Assembly: GCA_021737865.1 (NCBI GenBank) | Contig: JAIPDC010000010.1 | Span: forward strand, 1 to 36,388 | Source: Rhodoferax sp. | GTDB taxonomy: Bacteria > Pseudomonadota > Gammaproteobacteria > Burkholderiales > Burkholderiaceae_C | Length of the DNA stretch: 36,388 bases | Direction: 5' to 3' | In this document: positions 9,240-18,692 of the stretch, piece after piece | Position numbering within the stretch: the first letter of the stretch is position 1 | How the letters are laid out: the number at the start of each line of letters is the position of its first letter | Program-made: the position numbers and the translations under genes | The notes under the pieces: generated by a model | Seen by the model: only the letters and a program-made list of their open reading frames with translations | Told to the model about the DNA's origin: nothing | Databases searched by the model: none

Positions 9240-10076
9240 ATGCATCACGAAACGATCACAGCAGACGATGGAGAGCAACTTCACGTCCACCTGTCGGGGA
9301 GCGGGATCCCCATCTTGCTGATGCATGGCTGGACCGCCAACCATGCCGCCTGGTCGCCCCTGGTGGCGCCGCTGTCACAGCACTATCGTCTGCTGCGCCC
9401 GGATGCGCGCGGTCATGGAGGCCACCCGCTCACCGTGAATCACGAGCCTGATGTCAAGCGGCTCGCGCGTGACATCATCAATCTGCTTGACCATTTTGAG
9501 ATCGAACGTATTGCCGCCGTCGGGCATTCGATGGGTGCGCTGACACTGTGGCAATGCATCCGGGATTTCGGTGGGGAGCGTTTTTCTCACCTTGCCTTCA
9601 TCGACCAATCACCCAAATTGATGACCGACGACATGTGGCACATGGGCATCTATGGTGATTTCGACAGCGCCCGTGCGCAGCGATTCATCGACGACCTGGA
9701 CGCTGACTTTGTCGAAGCGGTGCTGCGTTTGATCGCCTTCGGGCTCAACGACAAGGCGCGTGAGACCTATCTGCGCAACTCATCGGGTTGGCGTGCGGCG
9801 CGCGAAGCCCTGCGCAACATCAACCCGCATTCAGCCATCGCCATCTGGAGGAGCCTGGTTGCCGGCGACTACCGCGATGTGCTGGCGACCATTGATGCCC
9901 CCACTTTGCTTGCCTATGGGACGTCAAGCAACTTCTACCCCAGGGAGGCAGCACAATTTGTGGCGTCCCGCATACCGAAGGCACGTTTGAGCTTTTACGA
10001 AGGCGCTGATCACGGTCCACATCTCCTCCAACCGGATCGATTTGCTGGTGAACTCATTGCATTGCTCAATGGATAA
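9240..10076 (+). CDS. Alpha/beta hydrolase
   Basis: ILLMHGWTANHAAWSPLVAPLSQHYRLLRPDARGHG, nucleophile elbow VGHSMGALT, C-terminal EGADHGPHLLQPDRF. Confidence 0.92.
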   Translation: MHHETITADDGEQLHVHLSGSGIPILLMHGWTANHAAWSPLVAPLSQHYRLLRPDARGHGGHPLTVNHEPDVKRLARDIINLLDHFEIERIAAVGHSMGALTLWQCIRDFGGERFSHLAFIDQSPKLMTDDMWHMGIYGDFDSARAQRFIDDLDADFVEAVLRLIAFGLNDKARETYLRNSSGWRAAREALRNINPHSAIAIWRSLVAGDYRDVLATIDAPTLLAYGTSSNFYPREAAQFVASRIPKARLSFYEGADHGPHLLQPDRFAGELIALLNG

Positions 10077-10227
10077 GGCGGGGCTTTGGCTTTCGTAGGG
10101 ACAATTGACACCCCAAGACAACGCCCCGATGGCCACGGTCCCCGCGCCGGATGCGCCAGACTGAACTTCCTATAAACTGCTGCAACCATGCGCGACGTTG
10201 GCTCGCAGCTGTGCACCAGAGTGACTC

Positions 10228-11166
10228 ATGCGAAACAACACCAAACGCGGCATTTTCTATCTTGCCCTGGGTGTCTTTGTGTTCTCCCTGCAGGACGCCA
10301 TCATCAAGCAAGTCAGCGGCTCTTATGCGCTGACAGAGGTGGTCTTCATTCGATCGCTGGTTGCCATACCGATACTGCTGTTAATCGTCCAGCGCGAAGT
10401 GGGCTGGCGCGCCATTTTTCCGCCGCAGTTGTGGCCGTTGATGCTGCGTTCAGCCATTCTTTTCATGTCCTACATCGCCTATTACATGGCGTTCCCGGCC
10501 CTGCCGCTGGCCGATGCGGTCGCGCTGTACTTTACCGTTCCCTTGTTCGTGGCGGCGCTGGCGGGCCCGTTTCTGCACGAGCGCTCCGACCGCAGGGTTT
10601 GGCTGGCGGTGCTGGTGGGTTTTCTCGGGGTGATGGTCATGCTGCAGCCGAGTCGGCGTGTTTTTGAGCCCGCTGCCATGCTCTCCCTGCTGGCGGCAGC
10701 CGCCTACGGTTTCTCGATGCTGATGGCGCGCAAGCTGGGAAGCACCCAGTCCACAGGCGTGATGGTCTTTCACCAGAATCTCATGTTCCTGGCGGGTTCC
10801 GTGGCAACCGCCCTGGTCCTGGGGAGCCTGGGCATTGTCGATGCCGCCCACCCGAGCTTGTCCTTTCTGGTTCGCCCCTGGGTCTGGCCGACGGCCTACG
10901 ACGCCTTTCTGATGTGCGCCTGCGGCCTCATCTCAACACTTGGCATGATGCTGCTCACCAGCGCCTATCATGTGGCCAAGGCGAGTTCTGTCGCGCCCTT
11001 CGAATACACCGGAATCATGTGGGCGCCGTTGTGGGGCTTCTTGTTCTTCAACGAGACGCCGCGCCTGACAACACTGCTGGGGGCGGTGCTGATCGTCGGC
11101 GCGGGGCTGGTGGCCCTGCGCACAAACAGAACAGAAAACCCGGCCGCCCCGGTGGCAGGGCATTGA
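10228..11166 (+). CDS. DMT superfamily (EamA) transporter
   Basis: 312 aa, multiple hydrophobic helices, duplicated EamA pattern (ALTEVVFIRSLVAIPILLL...; VAPFEYTGIMWAPLWGFLFFNE). Confidence 0.88.
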   Translation: MRNNTKRGIFYLALGVFVFSLQDAIIKQVSGSYALTEVVFIRSLVAIPILLLIVQREVGWRAIFPPQLWPLMLRSAILFMSYIAYYMAFPALPLADAVALYFTVPLFVAALAGPFLHERSDRRVWLAVLVGFLGVMVMLQPSRRVFEPAAMLSLLAAAAYGFSMLMARKLGSTQSTGVMVFHQNLMFLAGSVATALVLGSLGIVDAAHPSLSFLVRPWVWPTAYDAFLMCACGLISTLGMMLLTSAYHVAKASSVAPFEYTGIMWAPLWGFLFFNETPRLTTLLGAVLIVGAGLVALRTNRTENPAAPVAGH

Positions 11167-11175
11167 CTGTCATCA

Positions 11176-12018
11176 TCAGTCAACACAAGCCAGCCCCTGA
11201 ACGTTTTCGATCAACTGCTCTTCCAGCAACAGGACAGCATGGGGCGGCGTGCCGCTGGCCCGGTGCAATGCAATCTCGATCTCCGGAAGGGGCGGCAACT
11301 TTTCCTCCGGCCCCAAAATCCTCCACCCCGAAGGCACCATGCTCTGGGCGACGACAGTCACCGCCAGCCCCCCGGACACGGCCAGCGCGCCCCCCACAAA
11401 GCTCTGGCTGCAATACGCGACTCGCCAAGCTCGCCCCTGCGCTTCGAGTGCGGCCAATGCATGGCCACGAAATACGCAGCCATCGGGAAAAAGCGCGAGT
11501 GGCAGCGTGGCTTCTGCATGCGCCAGATGGTGCCGCGATCCTACCCATACCAAGCGCTCCCGGCGCAGCGTCTTACCGAGTCGGCGATTGGGCTGGCGCG
11601 TGATGATTGCAATGTCCAAATTGCCGGCCTCGACCCGGTCAAGCAGTTCTCCGCTCAGCGCGCCAAAGACCTCAAGTTGCACCCTTGGATAAGCATGAGA
11701 GAAGCGCGTCAAAACGCCTGGTAAAAAGAACCGTGCGTAGTCGTCTGGCATACCAAGCCTGACGTGACCTTCGGCGAAAGCCTGATTCATTGCAAATAGG
11801 GCTTCTTCGTTCAAGCGGATCATGCGGCGCGCGTAGCCCAGAAGAACTTCACCTGCCTCGGTCAGCTTGATTTGACGATTTTCGCGCTGCAGCAGCTGCT
11901 GACCCGTCATGTCCTCCAGCTTGCGCAATTGCATGCTCACTGCTGACTGTGTTCGACAAAGATAGTGTGCGGCGCGCGTAAAACTCCCGCTGTCCACGAC
12001 TGCGGCAAAGGCCTGCAA
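11176..12018 (-). CDS. LysR-type transcriptional regulator
   Basis: LLQAFAAVVDSGSFTRAAHYLCRTQSAVSMQLRKLEDMTGQQLLQRENRQIKLTEAGEVLLGYARRM: classic LTTR HTH. No upstream in-frame ATG/GTG; TTG at 12018, or possibly CTG at 12042, is the start. Confidence 0.92.
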   Translation of the reverse strand: MQAFAAVVDSGSFTRAAHYLCRTQSAVSMQLRKLEDMTGQQLLQRENRQIKLTEAGEVLLGYARRMIRLNEEALFAMNQAFAEGHVRLGMPDDYARFFLPGVLTRFSHAYPRVQLEVFGALSGELLDRVEAGNLDIAIITRQPNRRLGKTLRRERLVWVGSRHHLAHAEATLPLALFPDGCVFRGHALAALEAQGRAWRVAYCSQSFVGGALAVSGGLAVTVVAQSMVPSGWRILGPEEKLPPLPEIEIALHRASGTPPHAVLLLEEQLIENVQGLACVD

Positions 12019-12053
12019 AAGAGTGACATCAAAGTATTTCAGATCAGTTCCTT

Positions 12054-12094
12054 CATCACGTTTCGTGATGCAAACGATAACAAAAATTCGTTTG
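12054..12094. promoter_or_regulatory. Two adjacent dyads upstream of the LysR gene, in the divergent LysR/SBP intergenic region
   Basis: CATCACG-TTT-CGTGATG (12054-12070) immediately followed by CAAACGA-N10-TCGTTTG (12071-12094); both arm pairs are perfect. Confidence 0.6.
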
Positions 12095-12196
12095 CTTTGA
12101 AATAGACCACATCCTACAGTCTAGCCGCCCAGGTACCAACCAAGAAGTACTTCCCCGGATGATCCGGAATTTTCAACTTTGTAAGAGACATGAAAA

Positions 12197-13765
12197 ATGA
12201 CAAATACTGAAACTAAATCGAAATCCGGAATCATTCTGGACCGCAGACAATTGATCTCCGGTGCGACCGCGCTCGGGCTATCTGCAGCCTTCGGCGCCAT
12301 GCCAGCCATGGCCCAGGAAGCGCAAAAGAAAGGCGGCACCCTTAAGTTGGGTATGGAAGGCGGCTCTGCCTCCGACAGTCTGGACCCACGCACCTACGCA
12401 GATGCCATTCCGCGCGTTTGCAGTCTGATGTTCTGGAACCAACTGGTCGAGATCGATGCCAAAGGCGATGCGACTCCCGAACTGGCCGAAAGTTGGGAAG
12501 CCAAGCCCGGCGCGGCTGAATGGATCTTCAATATTCGCAAGGGCATCACCTTTACCTCCGGAAAGACGCTCGACGCAGACGACGTCATCTTCTCGCTCAA
12601 CCTCCACCGGGGCGAGACCAGCTCGCCGGCAAAGGGATTGCTCGCACAGATCACAGATATCACGAAACTTTCTGCAAACCAGATTTCCGTCAGGCTGTCA
12701 GGCGGCAACGCGGACCTGCCCTATGTTTTTACCGACTACCACCTGATGATCGTTCCAAACGGCACCAAGGACTTCTCCAAGCCCGACGGAACTGGCGCTT
12801 TCACGCTGGTTGAGTGGCAGCCCGGCGTGCGCGTGGTAGCCAAACGCAAGCCCGGCACCTACTGGAAGCCCGGCCGCGGCAATTTCGACACGGTTGAGTT
12901 GCGCTATATCCTGGACGCTACTGCACGCACCCAGGCGATCATGACGGGGCAGGTCGACGCGATCAACAAGCTTGACCCGAAGACTGCAACCCTAGTGGCC
13001 AAGGCGCCCAACGTCGCCGTGGTTCGCACCAAGGCTGCGGGCAATCGATACAGCTTTGTCGCACACCGGGACAGAGACCCCTACGCCAACAACGATCTGA
13101 TGCTGGGACTGAAGTACGGCATCGACCGCCAGAAGATCATCGACACCGTGTTTGGCGGATTCGCCTCTCTGGGAAATGATCACTTGATTGGATCCACCCT
13201 GAAGTATTACGACGCCAGCCAACCCCAGCGGCCTTACGACCCGGACAAGGCGGCATTTCACTTCAAGAAAGCAGGGGTCAGGACTCCCTTGGAGCTGTTG
13301 GTATCCGAAGGCGCATACACCGGCGCCACGGATGCGGGCGTGTTGTTTCAGGAGTCCCTGAGAAGGACCGGCACCGCGCTCGAAGTGAAGCGTGTCTCGG
13401 GCGATGGCTATTGGGACAATGTCTGGCTGAAGCAACCGTTCTCTGCCGTCTACTGGAGCCCCCGCCCGACGGTAGACATGCAGATTTCAACCACCTTTAT
13501 TTCGGACGCTGCGTGGAATGACACGCGCTGGAAGCGTCCCGCCTTCGACAAGCTGGTGATTGCGGCCAGGGCCGAACTTGACGACCTCAAGCGGCGCAAG
13601 ATGTACGCGGATGCACAGCGCCTGGTGAGCGATGACGGCGGCATGATCTGTTTTGCCGTGGGTGATTTTCTGGACGCCCACTCCAAGAAGCTGCACGGAT
13701 TGGCCCCTCATCCTCGCTTCGACCTGAACGATAACCGTCTTCCTGAAAAAGGCTGGTTTGCCTGA
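12197..13765 (+). CDS. ABC transporter substrate-binding protein, family 5 (peptide/opine/nickel type), Tat-like signal
   Basis: DRRQLISGATALGLSAAFGAMPAMAQ signal; GGTLKLGMEGGSASDSLDP; WIFNIRKGITFTSGKTLDADDVIFSLN; paralogue of 18693..20267. Confidence 0.92.
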   Translation: MTNTETKSKSGIILDRRQLISGATALGLSAAFGAMPAMAQEAQKKGGTLKLGMEGGSASDSLDPRTYADAIPRVCSLMFWNQLVEIDAKGDATPELAESWEAKPGAAEWIFNIRKGITFTSGKTLDADDVIFSLNLHRGETSSPAKGLLAQITDITKLSANQISVRLSGGNADLPYVFTDYHLMIVPNGTKDFSKPDGTGAFTLVEWQPGVRVVAKRKPGTYWKPGRGNFDTVELRYILDATARTQAIMTGQVDAINKLDPKTATLVAKAPNVAVVRTKAAGNRYSFVAHRDRDPYANNDLMLGLKYGIDRQKIIDTVFGGFASLGNDHLIGSTLKYYDASQPQRPYDPDKAAFHFKKAGVRTPLELLVSEGAYTGATDAGVLFQESLRRTGTALEVKRVSGDGYWDNVWLKQPFSAVYWSPRPTVDMQISTTFISDAAWNDTRWKRPAFDKLVIAARAELDDLKRRKMYADAQRLVSDDGGMICFAVGDFLDAHSKKLHGLAPHPRFDLNDNRLPEKGWFA

Positions 13766-13792
13766 CCACTGTCCACTTAATCAGCATGTTTT

Positions 13793-13813
13793 CCCGGGCG
13801 TTTTTGGCCCGGG
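13793..13813. other. Intercistronic GC-rich hairpin after the SBP gene
   Basis: CCCGGGC-GTTTTTG-GCCCGGG, perfect 7-bp stem, 16 nt before the TTG start of the next gene. Confidence 0.6.
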
Positions 13814-13828
13814 ACAGGAGAAATTATT

Positions 13829-14767
13829 TTGAAAATCGGTTTCATTGGACTTGGCAACATGGGAAGAGCTGCCGCCCGCAATATCCTGCGCGCGGGCTTC
13901 GCTCTAACTGTCCACGACATCAACAAGAGTGCCGCAGATCCGTTGCTGGCAGAAGGGGCTCTCTGGGCGGATACGCCCGCGAGCTTGTTGGATCAGGTCG
14001 ACATCGTGGTATCGATGGTTTTCGGACCCCCGCAGATCGAGCAGGTCGTGCGCGGCACGAACGGATTGCTGGCCACAAGCTGCAAGGGAAAGGGCTGGAT
14101 TGACATGACGACCAGCAGCCCCATGCTGATGCGGGAACTCGCCAGCGAATTTGAAAGCGCGGGCGGACTGCCGGTCGACTCGCCCGTCACAGGGTCTGTC
14201 GATTCGGCCATTCGCGGCGACATGATCCTGTTTGTCGGAGGAACAGATGCGGCGATAGCCTTCGCTAAACCAGTTCTTGAAGTTGTTGGGGTCATCCGGC
14301 TGGTAGGACGGTATGGCAATGGCTACGTAGCCAAACTGGTGAACAACCAGTTGTGGTTCATCCACGCCGCGGCGATTGGAGAGGCCATGGTGGCGGCCAA
14401 GAAGGCGGGGCTGGAACCCGAAGTCTGGTGGGCTGCGATGAAGGGCGGAGCGGCTGAGAGCTTTGTCATGCAACACGACGTCCCCTCCATTTTTGCCGGT
14501 CACTACGACCCATCTTTCCGCCTGGAGTTGTGCCTGAAAGATCTGGCCCTGATTGATGAGTTGCTGAAGTTCATGGGCACTCGCCAGGAAATCACTGGTG
14601 CAACTTATGCGCGTTTTCGCGAGGCCGCCCAGCGCTACGGCGTCGGCGCCGGAGAAATGACCGTCTGCAAGGTGATAGAGGACGATGCCGGAGTTGCGCT
14701 TCGCGTGGCGGGCGACTGGACGCCACCGTGGGAAGTCAAGCACCCCGATGAGGCCCAAACAGCATGA
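13829..14767 (+). CDS. NAD(P)-dependent oxidoreductase, 3-hydroxyisobutyrate dehydrogenase/tartronate semialdehyde reductase family
   Basis: IGFIGLGNMGRAAARNIL, VDSPVTGSVDSAIRGDMILFVGG, AKLVNNQLWFIHAAAIGEAM. TTG start with AGGAG upstream. Confidence 0.9.
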   Translation: MKIGFIGLGNMGRAAARNILRAGFALTVHDINKSAADPLLAEGALWADTPASLLDQVDIVVSMVFGPPQIEQVVRGTNGLLATSCKGKGWIDMTTSSPMLMRELASEFESAGGLPVDSPVTGSVDSAIRGDMILFVGGTDAAIAFAKPVLEVVGVIRLVGRYGNGYVAKLVNNQLWFIHAAAIGEAMVAAKKAGLEPEVWWAAMKGGAAESFVMQHDVPSIFAGHYDPSFRLELCLKDLALIDELLKFMGTRQEITGATYARFREAAQRYGVGAGEMTVCKVIEDDAGVALRVAGDWTPPWEVKHPDEAQTA

Positions 14768-15100
14768 ACGATCCACTGAGACTGACCCTTGGATTTCCCG
14801 GTCTGGGCAATGCGGGAGGGCAGATCATGTCGAGTCCGTGGTGAGCGGGTCCCTTGGCGCCATCGCGGCGATGGGCCCTCCATTTTTGCCGTTCACCTTG
14901 ACCCCTCGTTTTCTCTGGGCCTCTGCGTAAAAGACCTGGGTCGGATTGCTGCGTTGAGTGAAAACGTCAAAGCTTCCTGGCCCATGACTTCGGCGCCGCA
15001 GGTCGCCTTAGGCATGGCATTGGCGCGTTGCGGCCCAGACGCCGCAGGATTGCCTGTGGCAAAGCGGATTGAAGACGACAGCAATCCGTCTATGTGGCGA
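14764..15100 (+). pseudogene. Collapsed second copy of a HIBADH-family oxidoreductase
   Basis: Frame 1: MNDPLRLTLGFPGLGNAGGQIMSSPW* (Rossmann N-terminus, stop 14842-14844). Frame 0: VVSGSLGAIAAMG (cf. SPVTGSVDSAIRGD). Frame 2: GPSIFAVHLDPSFSLGLCVKDLGRIAAL...VAKRIEDDSN (cf. VPSIFAGHYDPSFRLELCLKDLALIDEL...VCKVIEDDAG in the neighbour). Confidence 0.8.
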
Positions 15101-16700
15101 GACGCTTGGCCAGCACCCCATCCAGCCAGTCCACCCGCATTTCGGGCACCGCTGTGATCAGTTTCTGGGTGTAGGGGTGTTCCGGGTTGTCGAAAATCTT
15201 GTCGGTTTGATCAAAGGCCACGAACTGGCCCTGGAGCATGACCGCCGTGCGATGGGCGATGCGGTGCACCACATCAAGATCGTGCGTGATCAAAACATAG
15301 GACAGACCCAGCTCAGCCTGCAGCTTGCGCAGCAATTTCAGGATTTCTTCGGCCACCAAGGGGTCCAGCGCGGAGGTCGGCTCGTCGAGAATGATCAGGT
15401 CAGGCCGGGCCGCCAAGGCGCGCGCGATACAGACGCGCTGCTTTTGCCCACCCGACAGTTGACCCGGCCTGCGCTGCAAAAAGTCAACAGGCAGTTCAAC
15501 CAGGGTCATCAGTTCCTTGGCCCGCTCAAGCGTCCCTTGCCGACCCAGTCCAAAATAGAACTGCACTGGCCGTCCCACAATATCGAGGAGATTTTGGCGC
15601 GGGTTGATCGCCACATCGGGGATTTGGTAGACCAGCTGAATACGTCGCTTGAGTTCCTTGTCGCGCGCCTTGAGGCTGGGCGGCAAGGGTTTTCCCTGGA
15701 AAACAATCTCACCGCTTTTTGGCGGCAGAAGGCCCGTGATCACACGCGCCAAGGTGGACTTGCCCGAGCCGGACTCACCGACCACGGCCACGGTCTCACC
15801 CCCCTTGACGGTCAACGCAACACCCTTGACCACATGGAAATTCCCGTAGTAGGCGTGGCAATCCTTGATGGACAACACGATTTCCGGCTTCACCGTGCCT
15901 GGCGCCGCCCGTTCGCTGGCCGCCGCGCCGCGCACCGCCACCAGGCGGGCCGTGTATTCCTGTTTGGCGTTGTGCAGAATCTGGCTGGTCAACCCTTCCT
16001 CGACCTCCTTGCCATGGCGCAACACCTTGATGCGGTCGGCCACCTGCGCCACCACCGCCAGGTCGTGTGTGATGTACAGGGCGGCCGTGTTGTACTGACG
16101 AATCAGGGACTTCAGCAGGATCAGCACCTCGATCTGGGTCGTCACATCGAGCGCGGTGGTGGGCTCGTCCAGCACCAGCACGTCGGGTCGGCAGGACATC
16201 GCCATCGCCGCCATCGCCCGCTGCAGTTGGCCGCCGGATGCCTGGTGCGGATAACGGGCGCCGAAGTTCTGCGGGTCCGGCAGGTCCAGGGCGGTGAAGA
16301 GCTGGCGCGCCCAGGCCTCTGCCTCCGCGCGGGTCATGAGCTTGTGGATCAAAGGCGCCTCGCACACCTGGTCCATCAGCGTGTGCGCCGGGTTGAAAGC
16401 CGCCGTGGCCGACTGGGCAATGTAGGCAATGCGCTTGCCGCGCACGCTGCGCCGGCCTTCGGCGTCGAGGGCGCGGATGTTGGTGCCGCCAAGAATGATC
16501 TCGCCCCCGGCGATGTGCACGCCGGCGCGCGCGTAACACATGCCCGCGAGGCCGATGGTGGACTTGCCGGCGCCGCTTTCACCGATCAGGCCCAGGACCT
16601 CGCCCTTGTTCAGATTGAGGTCGACGTTGTCGACGATCACCTGGCCCGCGATGCTCTCCAGGCGCAGCCCCTTGATTTGCAAAATGATGTTGTCGCTCAT
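15090..16700 (-). CDS. Dual-ATPase ABC transporter ATP-binding protein (fused DppD/DppF-type)
   Basis: Two Walker A ([22 protein letters not shown]), two signatures ([18 protein letters not shown]) and two Walker B ([24 protein letters not shown]) in 536 aa. Confidence 0.95.
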   Translation of the reverse strand: MSDNIILQIKGLRLESIAGQVIVDNVDLNLNKGEVLGLIGESGAGKSTIGLAGMCYARAGVHIAGGEIILGGTNIRALDAEGRRSVRGKRIAYIAQSATAAFNPAHTLMDQVCEAPLIHKLMTRAEAEAWARQLFTALDLPDPQNFGARYPHQASGGQLQRAMAAMAMSCRPDVLVLDEPTTALDVTTQIEVLILLKSLIRQYNTAALYITHDLAVVAQVADRIKVLRHGKEVEEGLTSQILHNAKQEYTARLVAVRGAAASERAAPGTVKPEIVLSIKDCHAYYGNFHVVKGVALTVKGGETVAVVGESGSGKSTLARVITGLLPPKSGEIVFQGKPLPPSLKARDKELKRRIQLVYQIPDVAINPRQNLLDIVGRPVQFYFGLGRQGTLERAKELMTLVELPVDFLQRRPGQLSGGQKQRVCIARALAARPDLIILDEPTSALDPLVAEEILKLLRKLQAELGLSYVLITHDLDVVHRIAHRTAVMLQGQFVAFDQTDKIFDNPEHPYTQKLITAVPEMRVDWLDGVLAKRLAT

Positions 16701-16715
16701 GGTGTCGGGTTCCGA

Positions 16716-17549
16716 TCAGAGTTCGGCTTGCGCGCCCGAGGGGCGCGCATCCATGGACAGCATCCAGTCAACCACCAGATTGATGGCGACGGTCAACAAG
16801 GCAATGGTGGCGGCCGGGTAAATCGGCGCCATCATGCCGAAATTGATCGCGGCGGCGTTCTCTTTCACCATGCCGCCGAGGTCGGCGAAGGGCGGCTGGA
16901 TGCCCAAGCCCAGGAAGGACAGACCGGCGATAAACAGGAAGTTGAAGCAAAAGCGCAGGCCGAACTCGGCCACCAGGGGAGCCCAGGCGTTGGGCAGGAT
17001 TTCCCGGGTGATGACCCACCACAGGCCTTCGCCGCGCAGCTTGGCCGCCTCCACGTACTCCATCACCGACAGGTTCATGCCCAAGGCGCGCGACAAGCGG
17101 AACACGCGGGTGGAATCCAGGACCGCAATCGTCAGAATCAGCACCGGGATGCTGGAGCCGAACACGCCGAGAACGATCAGGGCGAAGATCAGGCCGGGTA
17201 TGGACAACATCACATCGACCAATCGGCTGAAAAAGACGTCGACCCAGCCACCCAGCACAGCGCTGGTAAAGCCCACCACGATGCCGATGAAGAAGGACAG
17301 CAGGGTGATCGCCAGGGCCACGCCAATAGTCATGCGCGTGCCGTAGAGAATGCGGGTGAACATGTCGCGGCCGATCTGGTCGGTTCCCAGCCACATGGTC
17401 GAGCTGGCTTCGTCCCAGGTGCCGCCGATGGTGGCGGATTCGGGGTGAGGGGCGATCCAGGGGGTAAACAGCGCGACCAGCACAAACAGTGTGACCACCA
17501 CCAGGCCGAACCAGGCGGTGGGTGTGGGTTTTTGTCCGAAGAGTTTCAT
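16716..17549 (-). CDS. ABC transporter permease (DppC-like)
   Basis: 277 aa; WLGTDQIGRDMFTRILYGTRMTIGVALAIT; EAAKLRGEGLWWVITREILPNAWAPLVAEFGLR. Confidence 0.93.
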   Translation of the reverse strand: MKLFGQKPTPTAWFGLVVVTLFVLVALFTPWIAPHPESATIGGTWDEASSTMWLGTDQIGRDMFTRILYGTRMTIGVALAITLLSFFIGIVVGFTSAVLGGWVDVFFSRLVDVMLSIPGLIFALIVLGVFGSSIPVLILTIAVLDSTRVFRLSRALGMNLSVMEYVEAAKLRGEGLWWVITREILPNAWAPLVAEFGLRFCFNFLFIAGLSFLGLGIQPPFADLGGMVKENAAAINFGMMAPIYPAATIALLTVAINLVVDWMLSMDARPSGAQAEL

Positions 17550-17574
17550 GGGCAGTTCTCCTTTCTTCTTGTTG

Positions 17575-18522
17575 CTAGCGCTTGTGCCGCAAACGGGGAT
17601 TGACCAGAATGACCAGAATGTCCGCCAGGGTGTTCAGGGCCACGAACACGACCGCGAACACCAGACCACAGGCCTGGACCACAGGCACATCGCGCTTGGA
17701 CACCGCATCCACCATGAGCTGGCCGAGCCCGGGGTAAACAAAGACCGCCTCGATCACCACCACACCGACCACCAGGTAAGCCAGGTTCAGGGCGATCACG
17801 GTGATGATGGGCGCGGCCGCATTGGGCAAGGCGTGGCGCGTGATGACACGTTGGCGCCTGGCCCCCTTCAGAAAAGCCATCTCGATGTAGGGGGTGGACA
17901 TCACCGACAGCACCGAACTGCGCGTCATGCGCAGCATGTGGGCGGCGACCAGCAGGGTCAGGGTGATGGCGGGAAGCGTTGTCTGGTGGACACGCTCGCC
18001 AAACGGCATGCCCGTGAACACGGTCGAGAGGGACGGGAACCAGTCCACATTCACCGCCATGGCGATGATCAGCAGGTAGGCAATGAAAAACTCGGGCAGG
18101 GAAATGGCGACCAGGGTCAGGATGTTGGACAGCTTGTCCATCAGCTTGCCCTCGTTGATCGCCGAGTAGATGCCCAGACCCACAGCGAGGGGAATGGCGA
18201 TCAGCGCCGCGTAGGCGGCGAGAAACAGGGTGTTGCCCAGGCGGGGCAGAACTTCGTCCACGATGACGCGCTTGTTGGTGAGCGCCACACCCAGGTCGCC
18301 TTGAAGGGCCGCCACCAGCCAATTCCAGTAGCGCAGGTGGGATGGGACATCCAGTCCGAGCTCTTTGCGGAAGATAACGAGGGCTTCCGGCGTGGCGCCC
18401 TGGCCCAGCACGGCCGAGGCCACGTCACCAGGCAGGATCTCCGTGCAAACGAAGATCAGCACCGACACCGCAAAAAGAGTCAGCACGCCCAGCAGCAAGC
18501 GGTTGAATATGAGTTTCGACAT
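17575..18522 (-). CDS. ABC transporter permease (DppB-like)
   Basis: 315 aa; ILPGDVASAVLGQGATPEAL; MRMTRSSVLSVMSTPYIEMAFLKGARRQRVITRHALPNAAAPII. Confidence 0.93.
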   Translation of the reverse strand: MSKLIFNRLLLGVLTLFAVSVLIFVCTEILPGDVASAVLGQGATPEALVIFRKELGLDVPSHLRYWNWLVAALQGDLGVALTNKRVIVDEVLPRLGNTLFLAAYAALIAIPLAVGLGIYSAINEGKLMDKLSNILTLVAISLPEFFIAYLLIIAMAVNVDWFPSLSTVFTGMPFGERVHQTTLPAITLTLLVAAHMLRMTRSSVLSVMSTPYIEMAFLKGARRQRVITRHALPNAAAPIITVIALNLAYLVVGVVVIEAVFVYPGLGQLMVDAVSKRDVPVVQACGLVFAVVFVALNTLADILVILVNPRLRHKR

Positions 18523-18629
18523 GGCTTTGCTTTTTGTGAACTGAAAAACGAAAGGGTCGGATCAAATGAAACTTCATGTGGTCTGACACATGGGAGGGCA
18601 CCGTTCGAAGCCCTTGATCTCAAGCAAAA

Positions 18630-18654
18630 CGGGGTGGAACGCAGTTCCACCCCG
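18630..18654 (-). terminator. Intra-operon terminator/attenuator-like hairpin between SBP and permease genes
   Basis: Minus strand CGGGGTGGAA-CTGCG-TTCCACCCCG followed by TTTTGC; perfect 10-bp stem with a short U-run. Confidence 0.7.
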
Positions 18655-18692
18655 CAGGCTCACTTCATGAAAAATTCCGGGGACCGGAAAGG

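Noticed and set aside
15069-17603. 844-aa plus-strand ORF
   Set aside because: Fully antisense to the ABC ATPase and permease genes; His/Gln/Gly-rich composition typical of GC-rich shadow ORFs.
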